A DNA stretch of 64,000 nucleotides from Paroceanicella profunda (GCF_005887635.2 NZ_CP040820.1:186001-250000); one strand, 5' to 3'. Counted from the stretch's first letter, positions 15,254-32,194 are shown. The notes: generated by a model from the sequence alone, not told the origin. Numbers and translations are program-made.

Positions 15254-17819
15254 CGGTCAGGTCCTCCGTCTGCGGGCCGGTGAGCAGCAGCACCAGCGGC
15301 ATGTCCTGCCCGGCGAAGAGCCGCGCGAGGCTGCCCCGGGCGAGGCTGGTGGCCGGGCCGCCCAGGATGTCGGTGCAGGTGGCGGTGGCAAGGCTGTCGG
15401 GCAGGCGCAGCATCGTGCCGTCCCAGAAGGCCGCGCCGGGCAGGCGCGGGCCGCCGAAGCGCAGCCCGCTGGCGCAGACCAGCCGGGTGTCGCCCGCCCC
15501 GCGCATCCAGCCGATCACATGCGCGGCGGCCGGCCCCTCCGCGACCAGCCCCTCCCAGGGCCCGCGGAACAGCTCGGGGCGGTGCCGCCGCAGGGTCAGC
15601 AGCCGGTGCACCAGCGCCTGCTTCGCGCTGTCCCCCTCCGCGAGCCGGGCGGCGAGACGCTCGAAGTCCACCGGGCGGCGGTTGTCCGGGTCGACGAGCG
15701 AGAAATCCCCGGTCTCGCTGCCCTGGTAGGTGTCCGGCACGCCCGGCGCGGTGAGGCGCAGCGCGGTCTGCGACAGGGCGTTGAGCGCGGCGGGCGCCTC
15801 GATCCGCGCCATCCAGTCCGCCACCCGGTCGCGCAAGGCGCGCCCTCCGGGGCCGAGCAGGGCGTGGTCCAGCAGGGCGGTCACCCGCGCCTCATAGGCC
15901 GTGTCCGGCGCGGTCCAGGAGGAGCGGAGCTTGGCCTCGCGCAGCGCCTTCACCGCCCAGGCCGAAAGCCGGTCGCGGAACTGCTCGCGCGTATCGCGCG
16001 CCGCTCCGTCCAGCCCGGCGGGCCAGGCGCCGACCAGCCCCTGCAGCAGCATCGCGACATCGCCGCCGTCAACGCCCTCGGCCGCCGGGCCGAGCAGGGC
16101 GGTCCAGGCCGCGCTCTCCGCGATCCAGTCCTGCGGCGCGGCGGAGAGCACGGCGAGCCGGGCGCGCGCATCCTCGCCGCGCTTGTGATCATGGGTCGCG
16201 GTGGCGAGCATGGTGTGGGGGAAGTCGGCCTGCATCTGCGCCATCCGGGCGTGGAAGGCGGCCACGGGCAGGGAAAAGCACTCCGGGTCGAAGCCCACGT
16301 CATTGCGCGACAGAAGGGGCGCGTGGCGGTAGAAGGCGGTGTCCTCCACCGCCTTCGCAGCGATGGGCGCGGAGAGCTGCTGGAAGCGGCGCACCGCCTC
16401 CGCGGCGCGGCCGGAGGGGCCGGGCGCCTCGCCGGCCAGCCAGTCCAGCACCCGGTCGATCGCCTCGGTCTCGCCCGGGGCGGCCTCCGGCAGGGCGCGG
16501 GCCCGGGCGCGGGCGCGGATGGCCGCGTCGCTCCGCGGCGCGCTGTCGCCGGTGCCGTAGGTGCGGTAGACCGGGAAGGTCTCCAGCAGGCTGCGCAGCG
16601 CGCGCTCGATCATGCCGCGGGTGAGATGCGCGGTCTCCGGCGTTTCGGCGGCAAGGCGCTCGAAGGCGTCCAGAGTGGCCCCGAACTGGGCGCCGAATTC
16701 CCAGGCCAGCATCTGGCGCCGGGCGCGGTGCTCCTCCGGCGCGAACTGCGCGTGGCGGCCCGACACCGCCTGCCAGGCGCGGGCGAGCGGCGCCGCGCCG
16801 TCCGGCGCGTGCTGCAGGGCGGAGACGGCATCCATGAAGTCATAGCCGGTGGTGCCGTCCACCTCCCAGTCGCGCGCGAGCGTCTCGCCCGGGCCGAGGA
16901 TCTTCTCGACCACCAGCCAGGCCGGGCCGGGCAGCGCGGTCGCGGGGCGGGCGGGGGCGCGGTCGTCGAGGGCCGCGCGCAGGCGGCGGCAATAGCCGGC
17001 CGGGTCGGTGAGCCCGTCCACGTGGTCGACGCGCAGCCCGTCGATCACCCCGTCCTGGTAGAGCGCCAGCGGCAGGGCGTGCACCGCCTCGAACACCGCC
17101 TCCTCCTCCACGCGCACCCCGGCGAGATCGGTGATGGAGAAGAAGCGCCGCCAGTTCAGCAGGTCATGCCCGCTGCGCCACCAGGCCAGCAGCCAGTGCT
17201 GGCGGGAGAGCAGCTCCTCCAGCCGGGCCAGGCCGGCCCCCGTGCGCGGGTCCAGGGCCACCAGCCCCTCTGGCCCGGCCTTCGCGAGCCCGGCGCAATC
17301 CTCCGGGCGCAGCGGCAGCCAGTGCGCGCCATGGGCGACGGCGGCGAAGCCGCCGGGCAGGCCGGGCGCCTCGGCCACGCGGATCTCCCCCGCCGCCAGC
17401 GCCTGCGCCAGCGGGGTGCCGAGCAGGGGCAGCAGCACCCGGCCGCCGTGGCGCGACCAGTCCACGTCGAAGGCCGCGGCATGCGGGCTGTGGGGGCCCT
17501 GCGCCAGCAGGTCGGTCCACCAGGGCGTGTCGGCGCCGATGCCGATGTGGTTCGGCACGATGTCGAGGATCAGCCCCATCCGGCGTTCGTTGAGCGCCGC
17601 GGACAGCGCGCGCAGCGCCGGCTCGCCGCCCAGTTCCGGGTTCACCCGGGTGGGGTCGGCCACGTCGTAGCCATGCGTCGATCCGGGCCGCGCGGCGGTG
17701 AGCGGCGAGGCATAGACATGGCTCACCCCCAGCGCGTCGAGATAGGGCACGATGCGGCGCGCGTCGGTGAGGGTGAAGCCGGGGTGGAACTGCAACCGGT
17801 AGGTGGCACGAGGGATCAT
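15246..17819 (-). CDS. treY: Malto-oligosyltrehalose synthase
   Basis: 857 residues from the ATG at 17819, which overlaps the malQ stop as ATGA; a longer frame to 18176 would lie inside malQ. GH13 family. It isomerises the reducing-end alpha-1,4 bond of a maltodextrin to the alpha,alpha-1,1 bond, giving maltooligosyl-trehalose. Visible motifs are ATYRLQFHPGFTLTDARRIV, LDIVPNHIGI, GLRVDHVDGLTDP (nucleophile Asp), VVEKILGPGE (acid Glu) and TATHDHKRGEDARARL. Its product is the substrate of treZ in the same operon. otsB follows with an 8-bp overlap. Confidence 0.95.
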   Translation of the reverse strand: MIPRATYRLQFHPGFTLTDARRIVPYLDALGVSHVYASPLTAARPGSTHGYDVADPTRVNPELGGEPALRALSAALNERRMGLILDIVPNHIGIGADTPWWTDLLAQGPHSPHAAAFDVDWSRHGGRVLLPLLGTPLAQALAAGEIRVAEAPGLPGGFAAVAHGAHWLPLRPEDCAGLAKAGPEGLVALDPRTGAGLARLEELLSRQHWLLAWWRSGHDLLNWRRFFSITDLAGVRVEEEAVFEAVHALPLALYQDGVIDGLRVDHVDGLTDPAGYCRRLRAALDDRAPARPATALPGPAWLVVEKILGPGETLARDWEVDGTTGYDFMDAVSALQHAPDGAAPLARAWQAVSGRHAQFAPEEHRARRQMLAWEFGAQFGATLDAFERLAAETPETAHLTRGMIERALRSLLETFPVYRTYGTGDSAPRSDAAIRARARARALPEAAPGETEAIDRVLDWLAGEAPGPSGRAAEAVRRFQQLSAPIAAKAVEDTAFYRHAPLLSRNDVGFDPECFSLPVAAFHARMAQMQADFPHTMLATATHDHKRGEDARARLAVLSAAPQDWIAESAAWTALLGPAAEGVDGGDVAMLLQGLVGAWPAGLDGAARDTREQFRDRLSAWAVKALREAKLRSSWTAPDTAYEARVTALLDHALLGPGGRALRDRVADWMARIEAPAALNALSQTALRLTAPGVPDTYQGSETGDFSLVDPDNRRPVDFERLAARLAEGDSAKQALVHRLLTLRRHRPELFRGPWEGLVAEGPAAAHVIGWMRGAGDTRLVCASGLRFGGPRLPGAAFWDGTMLRLPDSLATATCTDILGGPATSLARGSLARLFAGQDMPLVLLLTGPQTEDLTDD

Positions 17820-19900
17820 GGGGAGCCGGGTCCTTGCGGGTCGGAGGAAGCTGGTCGGGGGGGCGCGGCGGGCGAAACGGCCGCGGTGTCCGCGTGGCGG
17901 GTGGCGGAGATGCGCGCGATGCGCGCCTCCACCGCCGGGTCCTCGAGGCGCGCGGGCGTGTCGGGGGGCAGGCGGCGGCGCCAGTTCGGATGGGCGTCGG
18001 TGGTGCCGGGCAGGTTGGGCTGCTCGGTGAGGCCGAAGAGGTCCTCCGCCGGCAGCAGCGCCACCGCGCAGGCGGCGGAGGCGACATGCGCGAGCGCGGC
18101 CTCGACCACCGGCACGGTCTGCTCCGGCGCGGGCTCCGCGCCCTCGGCGGCGCCGCTGGCACAGAAGGCCTGCCACAGGCGGCTGCGTTCACGCGCGCGC
18201 AGGGCGCGGTGGGCGGGTTCGGTGGCCGCCGGGCCGCCGCGCCCCAGCCGCCAGGTCCAGTCGATGTCCCGCCCGCTCCACCAGCCCGCCACGGTGGGCG
18301 TGTCATGGGTGCCCGACATGGCGAGGGCGTCGGCCTCCCAGCCCTCCGGCGGGGTGTAGGCGCCGGCGGCGTCGCGCTCGAACCACAGCACCCGCATGCC
18401 CATCAGCCCCGCCTCCGCGAGGTCCTCGCGCAGGCCCTCGGGCACGGTGCCGAGGTCCTCGCCCACCACGATGGCGCCGGCGCGGCTCGCCTCCAGCGCC
18501 AGCAGGCGCAGCATGTCCTGCTGCGGGAAGGCGAGGTAGGCGCCCTCGGTGGAGGGCGCGCCATGCGGGATCACCCAGAGCCGACGCAGGCCGAGGATGT
18601 GGTCGATGCGCAGCCCGCCGCATTGGCGCAGGCTGGCGCGCAGGGTTTCGCGCCAGGCGCGGAAGCCGGTGCGGCGCAGGGCGCGGGGATCGAAGGTGGT
18701 GAGGCCCCAGTCCTGCCCGTCGGGGCCCAGCGGGTCCGGCGGCGCGCCGACGGAGAGGCCGGTGAGCAGCTCTCCCGGACGGGACCAGGCATGGCTGCCG
18801 CCCGCGTCCATTCCCACCGCGAGATCGGCGACCAGCCCGACGTGCATTCCCCCCGCCAGCGCCGCGGCCTGCGCCTCCGCCAGGCCGCGCTCGGCCAGCC
18901 ATTGTTCGAAGATGTGGAAGGCGATGTCGGTTTCGGCCCGGCCGCGGAAATGCAGCACTTCGGGGCCGCGGGGGTCGTGGTATTCCTCCGGCCAGTCGGG
19001 CCAGCCGGAGGTGCCGGGAAAGCGCGCGTGCAGCGCGTCGAAGGTGGCGTGCAGAACGAGGTCCTCGCCGCGGGCGCGGACGTACTCCTCCAGCGGGTCG
19101 GCCAGCGCGCTGCGCCGCGCCTCGAACAGCCGGCGCAGCGCCGCGCGGCGGGCCGGGATCGCGGCCTCCCAGTCGATCAGCCCGTCGTCCCGGCCGCCGG
19201 GGCCGGGCACGTCCGCCTCCCGTGCGCCGGCGAGGCCGGGGTCCGCGAGCGCGGTGTTGAGGAACAGCCGCGTGGAGGGGGCGTAGGGGCTGAAGCGCGC
19301 CGGTTCGGCCGGGAACAGCGCGTGCACCGGGCTGATGGCCAGCAGGTCGGCGCCGCGCCCGGCCAGCGCGGAGGCAAAGCGCGCGAGGGCGCCGAAATCG
19401 CCGTAATCCGGCGCCGCGTCGTCCTGCAGCGCCGGCACCTGCACGGCTACGCCCCAGCAGCGCGCCGGAGCGCCGAGGTCGCGCGGGGAGGGGCAGCGCG
19501 CCGGGCAGATCGCGATTTCCATCTGCGTGCCGTCGGGCAGGGAGAGCCGGTGGTAGCCGGTCTCCTCCAGCGGCGGCAGTGCCGGGGCGGGGCCGCCGTC
19601 GAAGGTGAGCGGGTGGCGCGTGCCGCTCTCCAGCACCAGTTCGGCGCGGCCCGACAGGCCCGGACGGTCCAGCACCAGCGGCGTGCCGGCGGTGCCGATG
19701 GCCAGCGGCGCGGGCCGGGCGGCCTCCTCGGCAAGGCGCGCGAGGCTGTCACGGCAGGCGGCATCGTCCTGCGCGGGCAGGCCGAGCGCGCCGAGAATGG
19801 CGGCGAGCGCCGGCGGGCTCACCTCCTGGTCGCGCCCCTGCGCGTCGCGCCAGAGCGGGGACAGGCCGGCGGCGGTGGCAAGCTCGGTCAGCGCGTTCAT
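17816..19900 (-). CDS. malQ: 4-alpha-glucanotransferase (amylomaltase)
   Basis: 694 residues from the ATG at 19900, overlapping the treZ stop as ATGA. GH77. It transfers maltodextrin segments between chains and adjusts chain length for the other glucan enzymes. Motifs include YAPSTRLFLNTALADP, WGLTTFDPRALRRTG, GLRIDHILGLRRLWVIP (nucleophile region) and VVGEDLGTVPEGLREDL (acid/base Glu). MSGTHDTPTVAGWWSGRD is the third conserved segment. An N-terminal region of about 150 residues before the barrel is typical of the longer bacterial MalQ type. It lies between treZ and treY, so it probably reshapes linear dextrins for them. Confidence 0.95.
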   Translation of the reverse strand: MNALTELATAAGLSPLWRDAQGRDQEVSPPALAAILGALGLPAQDDAACRDSLARLAEEAARPAPLAIGTAGTPLVLDRPGLSGRAELVLESGTRHPLTFDGGPAPALPPLEETGYHRLSLPDGTQMEIAICPARCPSPRDLGAPARCWGVAVQVPALQDDAAPDYGDFGALARFASALAGRGADLLAISPVHALFPAEPARFSPYAPSTRLFLNTALADPGLAGAREADVPGPGGRDDGLIDWEAAIPARRAALRRLFEARRSALADPLEEYVRARGEDLVLHATFDALHARFPGTSGWPDWPEEYHDPRGPEVLHFRGRAETDIAFHIFEQWLAERGLAEAQAAALAGGMHVGLVADLAVGMDAGGSHAWSRPGELLTGLSVGAPPDPLGPDGQDWGLTTFDPRALRRTGFRAWRETLRASLRQCGGLRIDHILGLRRLWVIPHGAPSTEGAYLAFPQQDMLRLLALEASRAGAIVVGEDLGTVPEGLREDLAEAGLMGMRVLWFERDAAGAYTPPEGWEADALAMSGTHDTPTVAGWWSGRDIDWTWRLGRGGPAATEPAHRALRARERSRLWQAFCASGAAEGAEPAPEQTVPVVEAALAHVASAACAVALLPAEDLFGLTEQPNLPGTTDAHPNWRRRLPPDTPARLEDPAVEARIARISATRHADTAAVSPAAPPRPASSDPQGPGSP

Positions 19901-21653
19901 GATGCGCCGAGCCAGACGGTGCAGCCGGCTCCTCCCAGCGGATCGCCTTCGGTGAACAGTACCGGGCCCGGCGGGCAGATGGCGTCCGGCGCGCCGGCCG
20001 GGTCCAGCGACAGCAGGAGGTCGAGTCGGGCGCCGTCGCCCATCCGCCAGGCGGCGGAGACGGCCCGCGGCCCGATCGCCTCGGCCCCGAGCGCGCTGGC
20101 GCCGGCGAGGCGGGGCACGATCTGCCGGGCCCGCAGGTCCAGCAGGGCGCGCCACAGCGCCTCCCAGGCCGCGGCGTCCGGCCCGGGGACGGGGCGGCTG
20201 CGCAGAAAGGTCTCGGGCGCGTTCGGGTCCGGGATGCGGGCGCGGGCTTCCGGGTTCGCGAAGGCGGGGAAATGCGCGAACTCGCGCCGGCGGCCTTCGC
20301 GCACCGCCTCGGCCAGGTCATCGTGGAAGTCGGTGAAGAACTGGAACGGGGTCACCGCGCCCTGCTCCTCGCCCATGAACAGCATCGGGATGGCGGGCAT
20401 GAGCGCGAGGGCCACGGTGGCGGCGCGCAGGGCCGCGGGCTCCGCGAGGGTGAGGAGCCGGTCGCCCATCGCGCGGTTGCCGGTCTGGTCATGGTTCTGC
20501 AGGAAGTTCACGAAGGCGGTGGGGCGCAGGTGGCCCGAGGCGCGCCCGCGCACCCGGCCCCGCGGCGTGGTCTCGCCCTGCCAGACGAACCCCTCCGCGA
20601 GGCAGCGGGCGAGGCGGCGGGCCGGCGCCTCGGCGAAATCCGCGTAATACCCTTCCGTCTCGCCGGTGAGCAGCACGTGCAGGGTGTTGTGGAAATCGTC
20701 GTTCCACTGGGCGTCGAATCCCGCCTCCAGGCGCGGGGCGTCGTTGTCCTCGTTCTCCAGCACGAGGTGGATGCGCCGGCCGGGCAGCGCGGCGCGGATG
20801 TCGGCGGCCATCCGGTCCAGGAAGGCGGGGTTGCCGATGGCGTGGACGGCGTCGAAACGCAGCCCGTCCATGCCGTATTCCCCCAGCCACATCACCGCGT
20901 TCTCGGTGAAGAAGGCCGCCACCTCCGGGCGTGAGACCGCCACGGCGCCGCCCCAGGGCGTGTCCTCGCTGGTGTCGAAGAACTCCGGCGCATAGGCGTT
21001 CAGGAAGTTCCCGTCCGGGCCGAAATGGTTGTAGACCACGTCGAGGAACACCATCAGCCCCTCGCGATGCGCCGCGCCCACCAGCGCGTGCAGCGCCTCG
21101 GGGGGCCCGTAGGCTTCCGCCGGGGCGAAGGGCAGCACCCCGTCATAGCCCCAGTTCCGGCTGCCGGAGAAGGCGTTCACCGGCATGATCTCCAGCGCGG
21201 TGATGCCGAGGGCCTTCAGCCGTGGCAGCTCCGCGGCGAGGCCCTCGAAGCCGCCGAACACCCCGGCATGCGCTTCCCAGAGCACCGTCTCCTCCCAGGG
21301 GCGCCCGGGCCAGCCCGCGTCCGGCGCGAAGGGCGCGCGCAGCACGGACCAGCCGTGCACCCCGCCGGACTGGGCGCGCGCGGCCGGGTCCGGCACCGCC
21401 GTGCCGTCCGGCAGCACGAAGCGGTAGCGGGTGCCGGGGGCGGCTTTGGTGTCCAGCGAGAACCAGCCGTCGGGGCCGGGCTGCATCGCCACCGGGCCCT
21501 CCCCCGCGATCTCGAGCGCCAGCGCCGGGCTGGACGGCGCCCAGAGGCGGAACCGTGCCGTGTCCGCGCCGGTGAGCAAGGGGCCCCAGAGCGGCGCGGG
21601 CCGGCTGGCGGCGGCGGGGCCGCTGGCGGCGGCGGGGCTGCGCGTGTGCGTGC

Positions 21654-21657
<4 letters not shown>
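19897..21657 (-). CDS. treZ: Malto-oligosyltrehalose trehalohydrolase
   Basis: 586 residues from the ATG at 21657, overlapping the glgX stop as ATGA. GH13 with an N-terminal CBM48-like domain (ARFRLWAPSSPALALEI). It cleaves trehalose from the end of maltooligosyl-trehalose made by TreY. Motifs are WEAHAGVFGGFEGL, DVVYNHFGPDGNFL, GLRFDAVHAI (nucleophile), LVLENEDND (acid Glu) and FLQNHDQTGNRAMGDRL. The first 20 residues are Ala/Pro/Ser-rich and probably flexible. The order treZ-malQ-treY places the chain-end shuffling enzyme between the two trehalose-forming steps. Confidence 0.95.
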
Positions 21658-23749
<2,092 letters not shown>

Positions 23750-23753
<4 letters not shown>

Positions 23754-25977
23754 GATGCGTCATCCTCGTGGGTGAAGACCACCGCGGAAAGCGGCGGCAG
23801 GGTGAGCGAGAGGCTGTGCGGCTGGCCATGCGCGGGCTCGGGCGCGGTTTCCGCCCCGCCGGCATTGCCGAGGTTGGAGCCGCCGAAGGCCGCGGCATCG
23901 GTGTTGAGCACCTCGCGCCAGCGGCCCGGGCGGGCGACGCCGATGCGGTAGCCCTCGATGGCGGCGGGCGTCATGTTCAGAACCACGAGCACCGGCACGT
24001 CGTCCGGCTCGCCGGAGCGGGTCCAGGCGAAGACGCTGTTCTCGCGGTCCGCGCCCACCACCCAGGCGAAGCCGTCGGGGCGGGTGTCGCGCCGGTGCAG
24101 GGCCGGCGTGTCGCGCAGCAGGGCGTTGAGCGCGCGCACCAGGGCCTGTATCCCGGCGTGGCCGGGGTTCGACAGCAGGTCCCATGGCAGTTCCGCGTCA
24201 TGGTTCCACTCGCCCGGCTGGCCGAACTCCTGCCCCATGAACAGCAGCTTCTTGCCCGGGTGCATCCACATGAAGGCGAGATAGGCCCGCAGGCCGGCGC
24301 GCCGGGTCCAGTCGTCCCCCGGCATGCGCTCGTAGAGCGAGCCCTTGCCGTAGACCACCTCGTCATGGCTGATCGGCAGCACGAAGGCCTCCGAGAAGGC
24401 ATAGACCAGGCCGAAGGTCATCTCGTCATGGTGCCAGCGCCGGTGCACCGGGTCGCGCCCGGTGTAGAGCAGCGTGTCGTGCATCCAGCCCATGTTCCAC
24501 TTGTAGTCGAAGCCGAGCCCGCCTTCGGTGACCGGGGCGGTGACGCCGGGCCAGGCCGTGCTCTCCTCCGCGATGGTGACGGCGCCGGGGGCGTGTTCGG
24601 CCACCAGGGTGGAGAGGGAGCGGAAGAAGGAGACCGTCTCCAGGTTCTCCCGCCCGCCGTAGACGTTCGGCACCCATTCGTCGTGCTTGCGCGAGTAGTC
24701 GCGGTAGAGCATGGAGGCAACCGCATCCACGCGCAGCCCATCCACGTGGAACTCCTTCAGCCACCAGATCGCGGAGGCGAGCAGGAAGCCGGAGACCTCG
24801 CGCCGGCCGAGGTTGTAGATGTAGGTGTTCCAGTCATGGTGGAAGCCCTCGCGCGGGTCCGCGTGCTCGTAGAGGGGGGAGCCGTCGAAGCGGGCGAGGC
24901 CGTAGGGGTCGGTGGGGAAATGCCCCGGAACCCAGTCCAGGATCACCCCCAGCCCGGCGCGATGCGCGGTGTCCACGAAGCGTGCGAACCCCTCCGGGGC
25001 GCCGTGCCGCGCGGTGGGCGCGAACTGCGACAGCGGCTGATAGCCCCAGGAACCGCCGAACGGGTGCTCCATCACCGGCATCAGCTCCAGATGGGTGAAG
25101 CCCATCAGCGCGGCATAGGGCACCAGCCGCTCGGCCAGCCCGTCCCAGTCATAGACCGCGTTCGGGCCGGGGCCCGGGCGCAGCCAGGAGGCGGAGTGTA
25201 CCTCGTAGACGGAGATCGGCGCATCCTGTGCGGCGCGCGCGGCGCGGGTCTCCATCCAGTCCGCGTCGGACCAGGCGTAGTCCGGCGGCGCGGCCACGAC
25301 GGAGGCGGTTCCGGGCGGGCGCTCGGTGGCACGGGCGATCGGGTCCGCCTTGTCGAACACCGCCCCGCCCGCGCCGCGGAGCTGGAACTTGTAGCGCGCG
25401 CCGGGGCCGAGCCGGGGCAGGAACAGCTCCCACACCCCCGCGCCATGGCGCAGTCGCATCGGGTGGCGGCGGCCGTCCCAGCCGTTGAAATCCCCGATCA
25501 CGGAGACCATCAGCGCGTTCGGCGCCCAGACCGAGAAGCGCGTGCCCGCCACGCCCTCAACCGTCATCGGCACCGCGCCGAAGACGCGGCCCATGTCGAA
25601 ATGCCGGCCCTCGGAGAAGAGGTGCAGGTCCAGGTCGCCCAGCAGCAGGCCGAAGGCATAGGGGTCCTCGGTCTCCTGCACCACGCCGCCCGGCCAGTGG
25701 ATGCGCAGGACGTAGCCGGCCGGGCCCTCGGTGGCCGGCGCCTCGATAACGCCGAAGAACAGCCCGCCCGGGGCCTGTTCCAGCCGGCCCAGCGGCGTGC
25801 CGTCGGGGCCGATGACCTCCACCGCCTCGGCGCCGGGCTGGAAGCTGCGCAGGGCCATGCGCCCGTCCGGCATGGCGCGGGGGCCGAAGGCGGCGAAGGG
25901 ATTCTCCATCCGCCCGCTCATCGCGTCGGCGGCGAGGGCGGCCACGAGGCCCGCGTCCTCCATGCTCTGCATCGCGC

Positions 25978-25981
<4 letters not shown>
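23750..25981 (-). CDS. glgB: 1,4-alpha-glucan branching enzyme
   Basis: 743 residues from the ATG at 25981, which overlaps the treS-mak stop as ATGA; upstream in-frame starts lie inside that gene. GH13 with tandem N-terminal CBM48-type domains (residues about 20-110 and 120-215), as in long GlgB proteins. Motifs are [63 protein letters not shown] and [19 protein letters not shown]. It introduces alpha-1,6 branches into the chain made by GlgE. The catalytic set Asp, Glu, Asp is complete. Confidence 0.96.
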
Positions 25982-29179
<3,198 letters not shown>

Positions 29180-29187
<8 letters not shown>

Positions 29188-32100
29188 GAGGTTGATCTCC
29201 CTGCGGCATGACGTGCCAGATGCGGTAGGGCTCGTCGGGCGTGAGATGCACGCGCTGGCCCTTTCCGGCGAATGTGAAGCGGGTGCCGGTGGCCAGGTCC
29301 TCGGCGGCCAGGCTGTCGTGATCGGCCAGGCCGAACTCCCACAGCGGCAGCTCGAAATCGCCCTCCTGAGGGTGGTGCGGGTCGAGCGAGACCATGACGA
29401 GGATCATGTCCGAGCCGTCCGGCGCGGGCTTGGCGTAGTAGAGGATGTTGTCGTTGCCCACCTGGTGGAAGCGGGTGTTGAGATGGGTCTGCAGGCCCGG
29501 GTGCAGCCGGCGCAGCCGGTTGAACAGGGTGATGTCGGCGATGATGTTGCCGGGCGCCTGCCAGTCCCGCTGGCGGATCTGGTATTTCTCCGAGTCGAGA
29601 TACTCCTCTCGCCCCGGCAGCGGCGCCGCCTCGCAGAGCTCGAAGCCCGAGTAGACCCCGAACAGCCCGGAAAGCGTGGCCGCCAGCACCGCGCGGATGC
29701 GGAAGCCCGGGCGGCCGGAGGTCTGCAGGAAATAGGGGTTGATGTCCGGCGTATTCACGAAGAAATGCGGCCGGAAGAACTCCTTGGGCGCGGTGGTGGT
29801 GAGCTCGGTGATGTAGTCCGTCAGCCCCTGCTTGTCGTCGCGCCAGGTGAAGTAGGTGTAGGACTGGGTGAAGCCCGCCTTCGCCAGCGCATACATCACC
29901 TTCGGCCGGGTGAAGGCCTCCGACAGGAAGATCGTGTCCGGGTGGCGGGCGCGGATGTCCGCGATCATCCAGCGCCAGAAGGCGAAGGGCTTGGTGTGCG
30001 GATTGTCGACGCGGAAGGTCTTCACCCCCTCCTCGATCCAGATCAGCACCATGTCGCGCAGGGTGAGCCACAGTTCGGGCACGGCGTCGGGGCCGTAGAA
30101 GTCCACGTTCACGATGTCCTGGTACTTCTTCGGCGGGTTCTCGGCGTATTTCATCGAGCCGTCCGGCCGCCAGGCGAACCAGCCGGGGTGCTGGGTGAGC
30201 CAGGGATGGTCGGGCGCGCACTGGATGGCGAAGTCCAGCGCCAGTTCCAGCCCGTGTTCGGCCGCGGCGTCGCGCAGGGCGCGGAAATCCTCGATGCTGC
30301 CCAGTTCGGGGTGGATCGTGTCATGCCCGCCCTCGGCGGAGCCGATGGCATAGGGGCTGCCGGGGTCTCCGGGGCCGGGGGTGAGGGTGTTGTTCGGCCC
30401 CTTGCGGTTCACCCGGCCGATGGGGTGGATGGGCGGGAAGTAGAGCGTGTCGAACCCCATGTCGCGCAATGCGGCCAGGCGGGGGATCACGTCCAGGAAG
30501 GTGCCGTGGCGGCCGGGCTCCGGGCTCATGGAACGCGGGAACAGCTCATACCAGCTCGAGAACCGGGCCGCGAGACGCTCCGCCTCCAGCGGCATGGGCG
30601 CGGACGCGGTGGCATGCGGGCGCGCGCAGGCAGCCGCCATCAGCGGCAGCAGCTCCGCGTCCAGCAGGCGCGCGGTGCGCCCGGCGAGGTCGGGTGCCGC
30701 ATCGAAGTCCGACAGTGCCCCCGCCAGACGGCGCGCCAGCTTGCCGCGGGCGCGCGCCGCCGAGGCGGCCACCAGGCCGCGGCCCTCCATCAGGTCCACC
30801 TCGGAGACCACGCCGGCCTCGTGCTTGCGCCCCAGGTCGCGGGCGAAGCCGCCGAACGGGTCGATCCAGGCCTCGACGCAGAAGACATGGCTGCCCGGGT
30901 TCCAGGGAATGAACCCGGCGCTCCAGACATCGTTTCCCAGCGGAACCATCGCAACGCGGGTCCAGTCCCGCGCGCCGCCGCGGCGCCACAGCAGTTCGGC
31001 GCCCAGCATCTCGTGGCCGTCGGTGAAGATGTCGGCGGTCACGGTCACCGTCTCCCCCGCGATGCGCTTTGCCGGAACCGCGCCGCCGTCCACGCAGGGA
31101 GCGAGCCCTTCGATGATCACCCGGGCCTCCGGCACCGCGGCCTGGCGCACGGCCTCGCCCTCGCGCCGGCGGTTGCGGCGGGGCAGCGCGGGGGCCTGCG
31201 CGGCGGGTACCACGAGCAGCCGGCATTCGGCGGGCGCCAGCGGGCCGCCGGCGGCCTCGCAGGGCAGCAGCGGGCGCGCCTCCGGCGGCAGCTCCGGCAG
31301 GGCCGCTTCCGCCTCGCCATCGGTGTTGAGCAGCACGAGCAGCGCCCCGGTGCCGGCCGGGCCCTCCCGCCGCAGCATCGTCACCCCCGCGCCTTGCGCG
31401 GTGAGCGGGCGGGCCGGCCGGTCGAACGCCGAGGCGGCCTCGCTGAGGGCGCGCAGCGCGCGGCGGGTGTCCTCGTCGAGACGCCGGGCCTCGGCGAGCG
31501 GCAGCACCAGCCCGCCGCACAGCGCCGCGGCCGCGCGCACCCGGCGGGCCAGGCGCGCCGGGGCGGTGGCGGGGGGCCCGTCTCCGAGCAGCGCGAGGGT
31601 GCAGGGCGCGTCCAGCGTCTCCTCCGGCAGCCAGCGGGCGCGGTAATCCCACCAGCCGATCGAGGAGGCGCGCATGTCGTAGCCCTGCCGCCCCACCGCC
31701 GCGGCGGCGGGTTTCGGCAGCCCGGCGGTGTTGGCGACCAGCATCAGGCCTGGGTGGCGGGCGCGCAGATCCTCGAAGAGCGCCCGGGCCGTCTCCTCCG
31801 GGAGGCGTTGCGGCGCGTCGATGATGAAGCCGGCGAGGCCCGCGCGCGCGCCGGCCTCCAGCCGCTCGGCCAGCCCGGCTGCGCCCGTCTCCGTCCTCTC
31901 CCGCGCGGGGCAGAGCAGGGTGGCGGGCAGCGGCGGCAGGTTGCGCGGGTCAAGCGGGCCGTCCGCCAGTGCGAGGGCCGCGGGGGCGGCCTGCAGCGCG
32001 GGCGCGCGGGGCGCGCGCAGGCGCATCCAGGGCAGGATCCCCTCCGCCCGCAGCGCGGTGATGCGCGCGGCCGCGGCGGTGAACGTGGCCTCGTCAATGA

Positions 32101-32194
32101 GCACGCCGGAGAAGCCGTCCAGCGGCAGGGTTCCGGGCAGGTCGGGCAGGGCGAGATCGTCGGCGCTCAGGCCGAGCAGGACAGGCGACGTCAT
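29180..32194 (-). CDS. glgE: Maltose-1-phosphate maltosyltransferase with a large N-terminal extension
   Basis: 1004 residues; canonical GlgE proteins are about 660-700. Residues from about 355 onward are ordinary GlgE: the N-domain begins at ARVIIEGLAPCVDGG, then FSSWYELFPRSMSPEPGRHG, KTFRVDNPHTKPFAFWRW (nucleophile Asp), IFLSEAFTRPKVMY (acid Glu) and FVNTPDINPYFL. It adds maltose units from maltose 1-phosphate to alpha-1,4-glucan. Residues 1-355 look like a decayed GH13 protein: a strand GFIIDAP, LMLVANTAG, SIGWWDYRARWLPEE, then a beta-rich part with ALLVLLNTD. I see no full catalytic set in that part. It is the first gene of the operon. The ATG at 32194 has no clear ribosome site. Confidence 0.93.
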
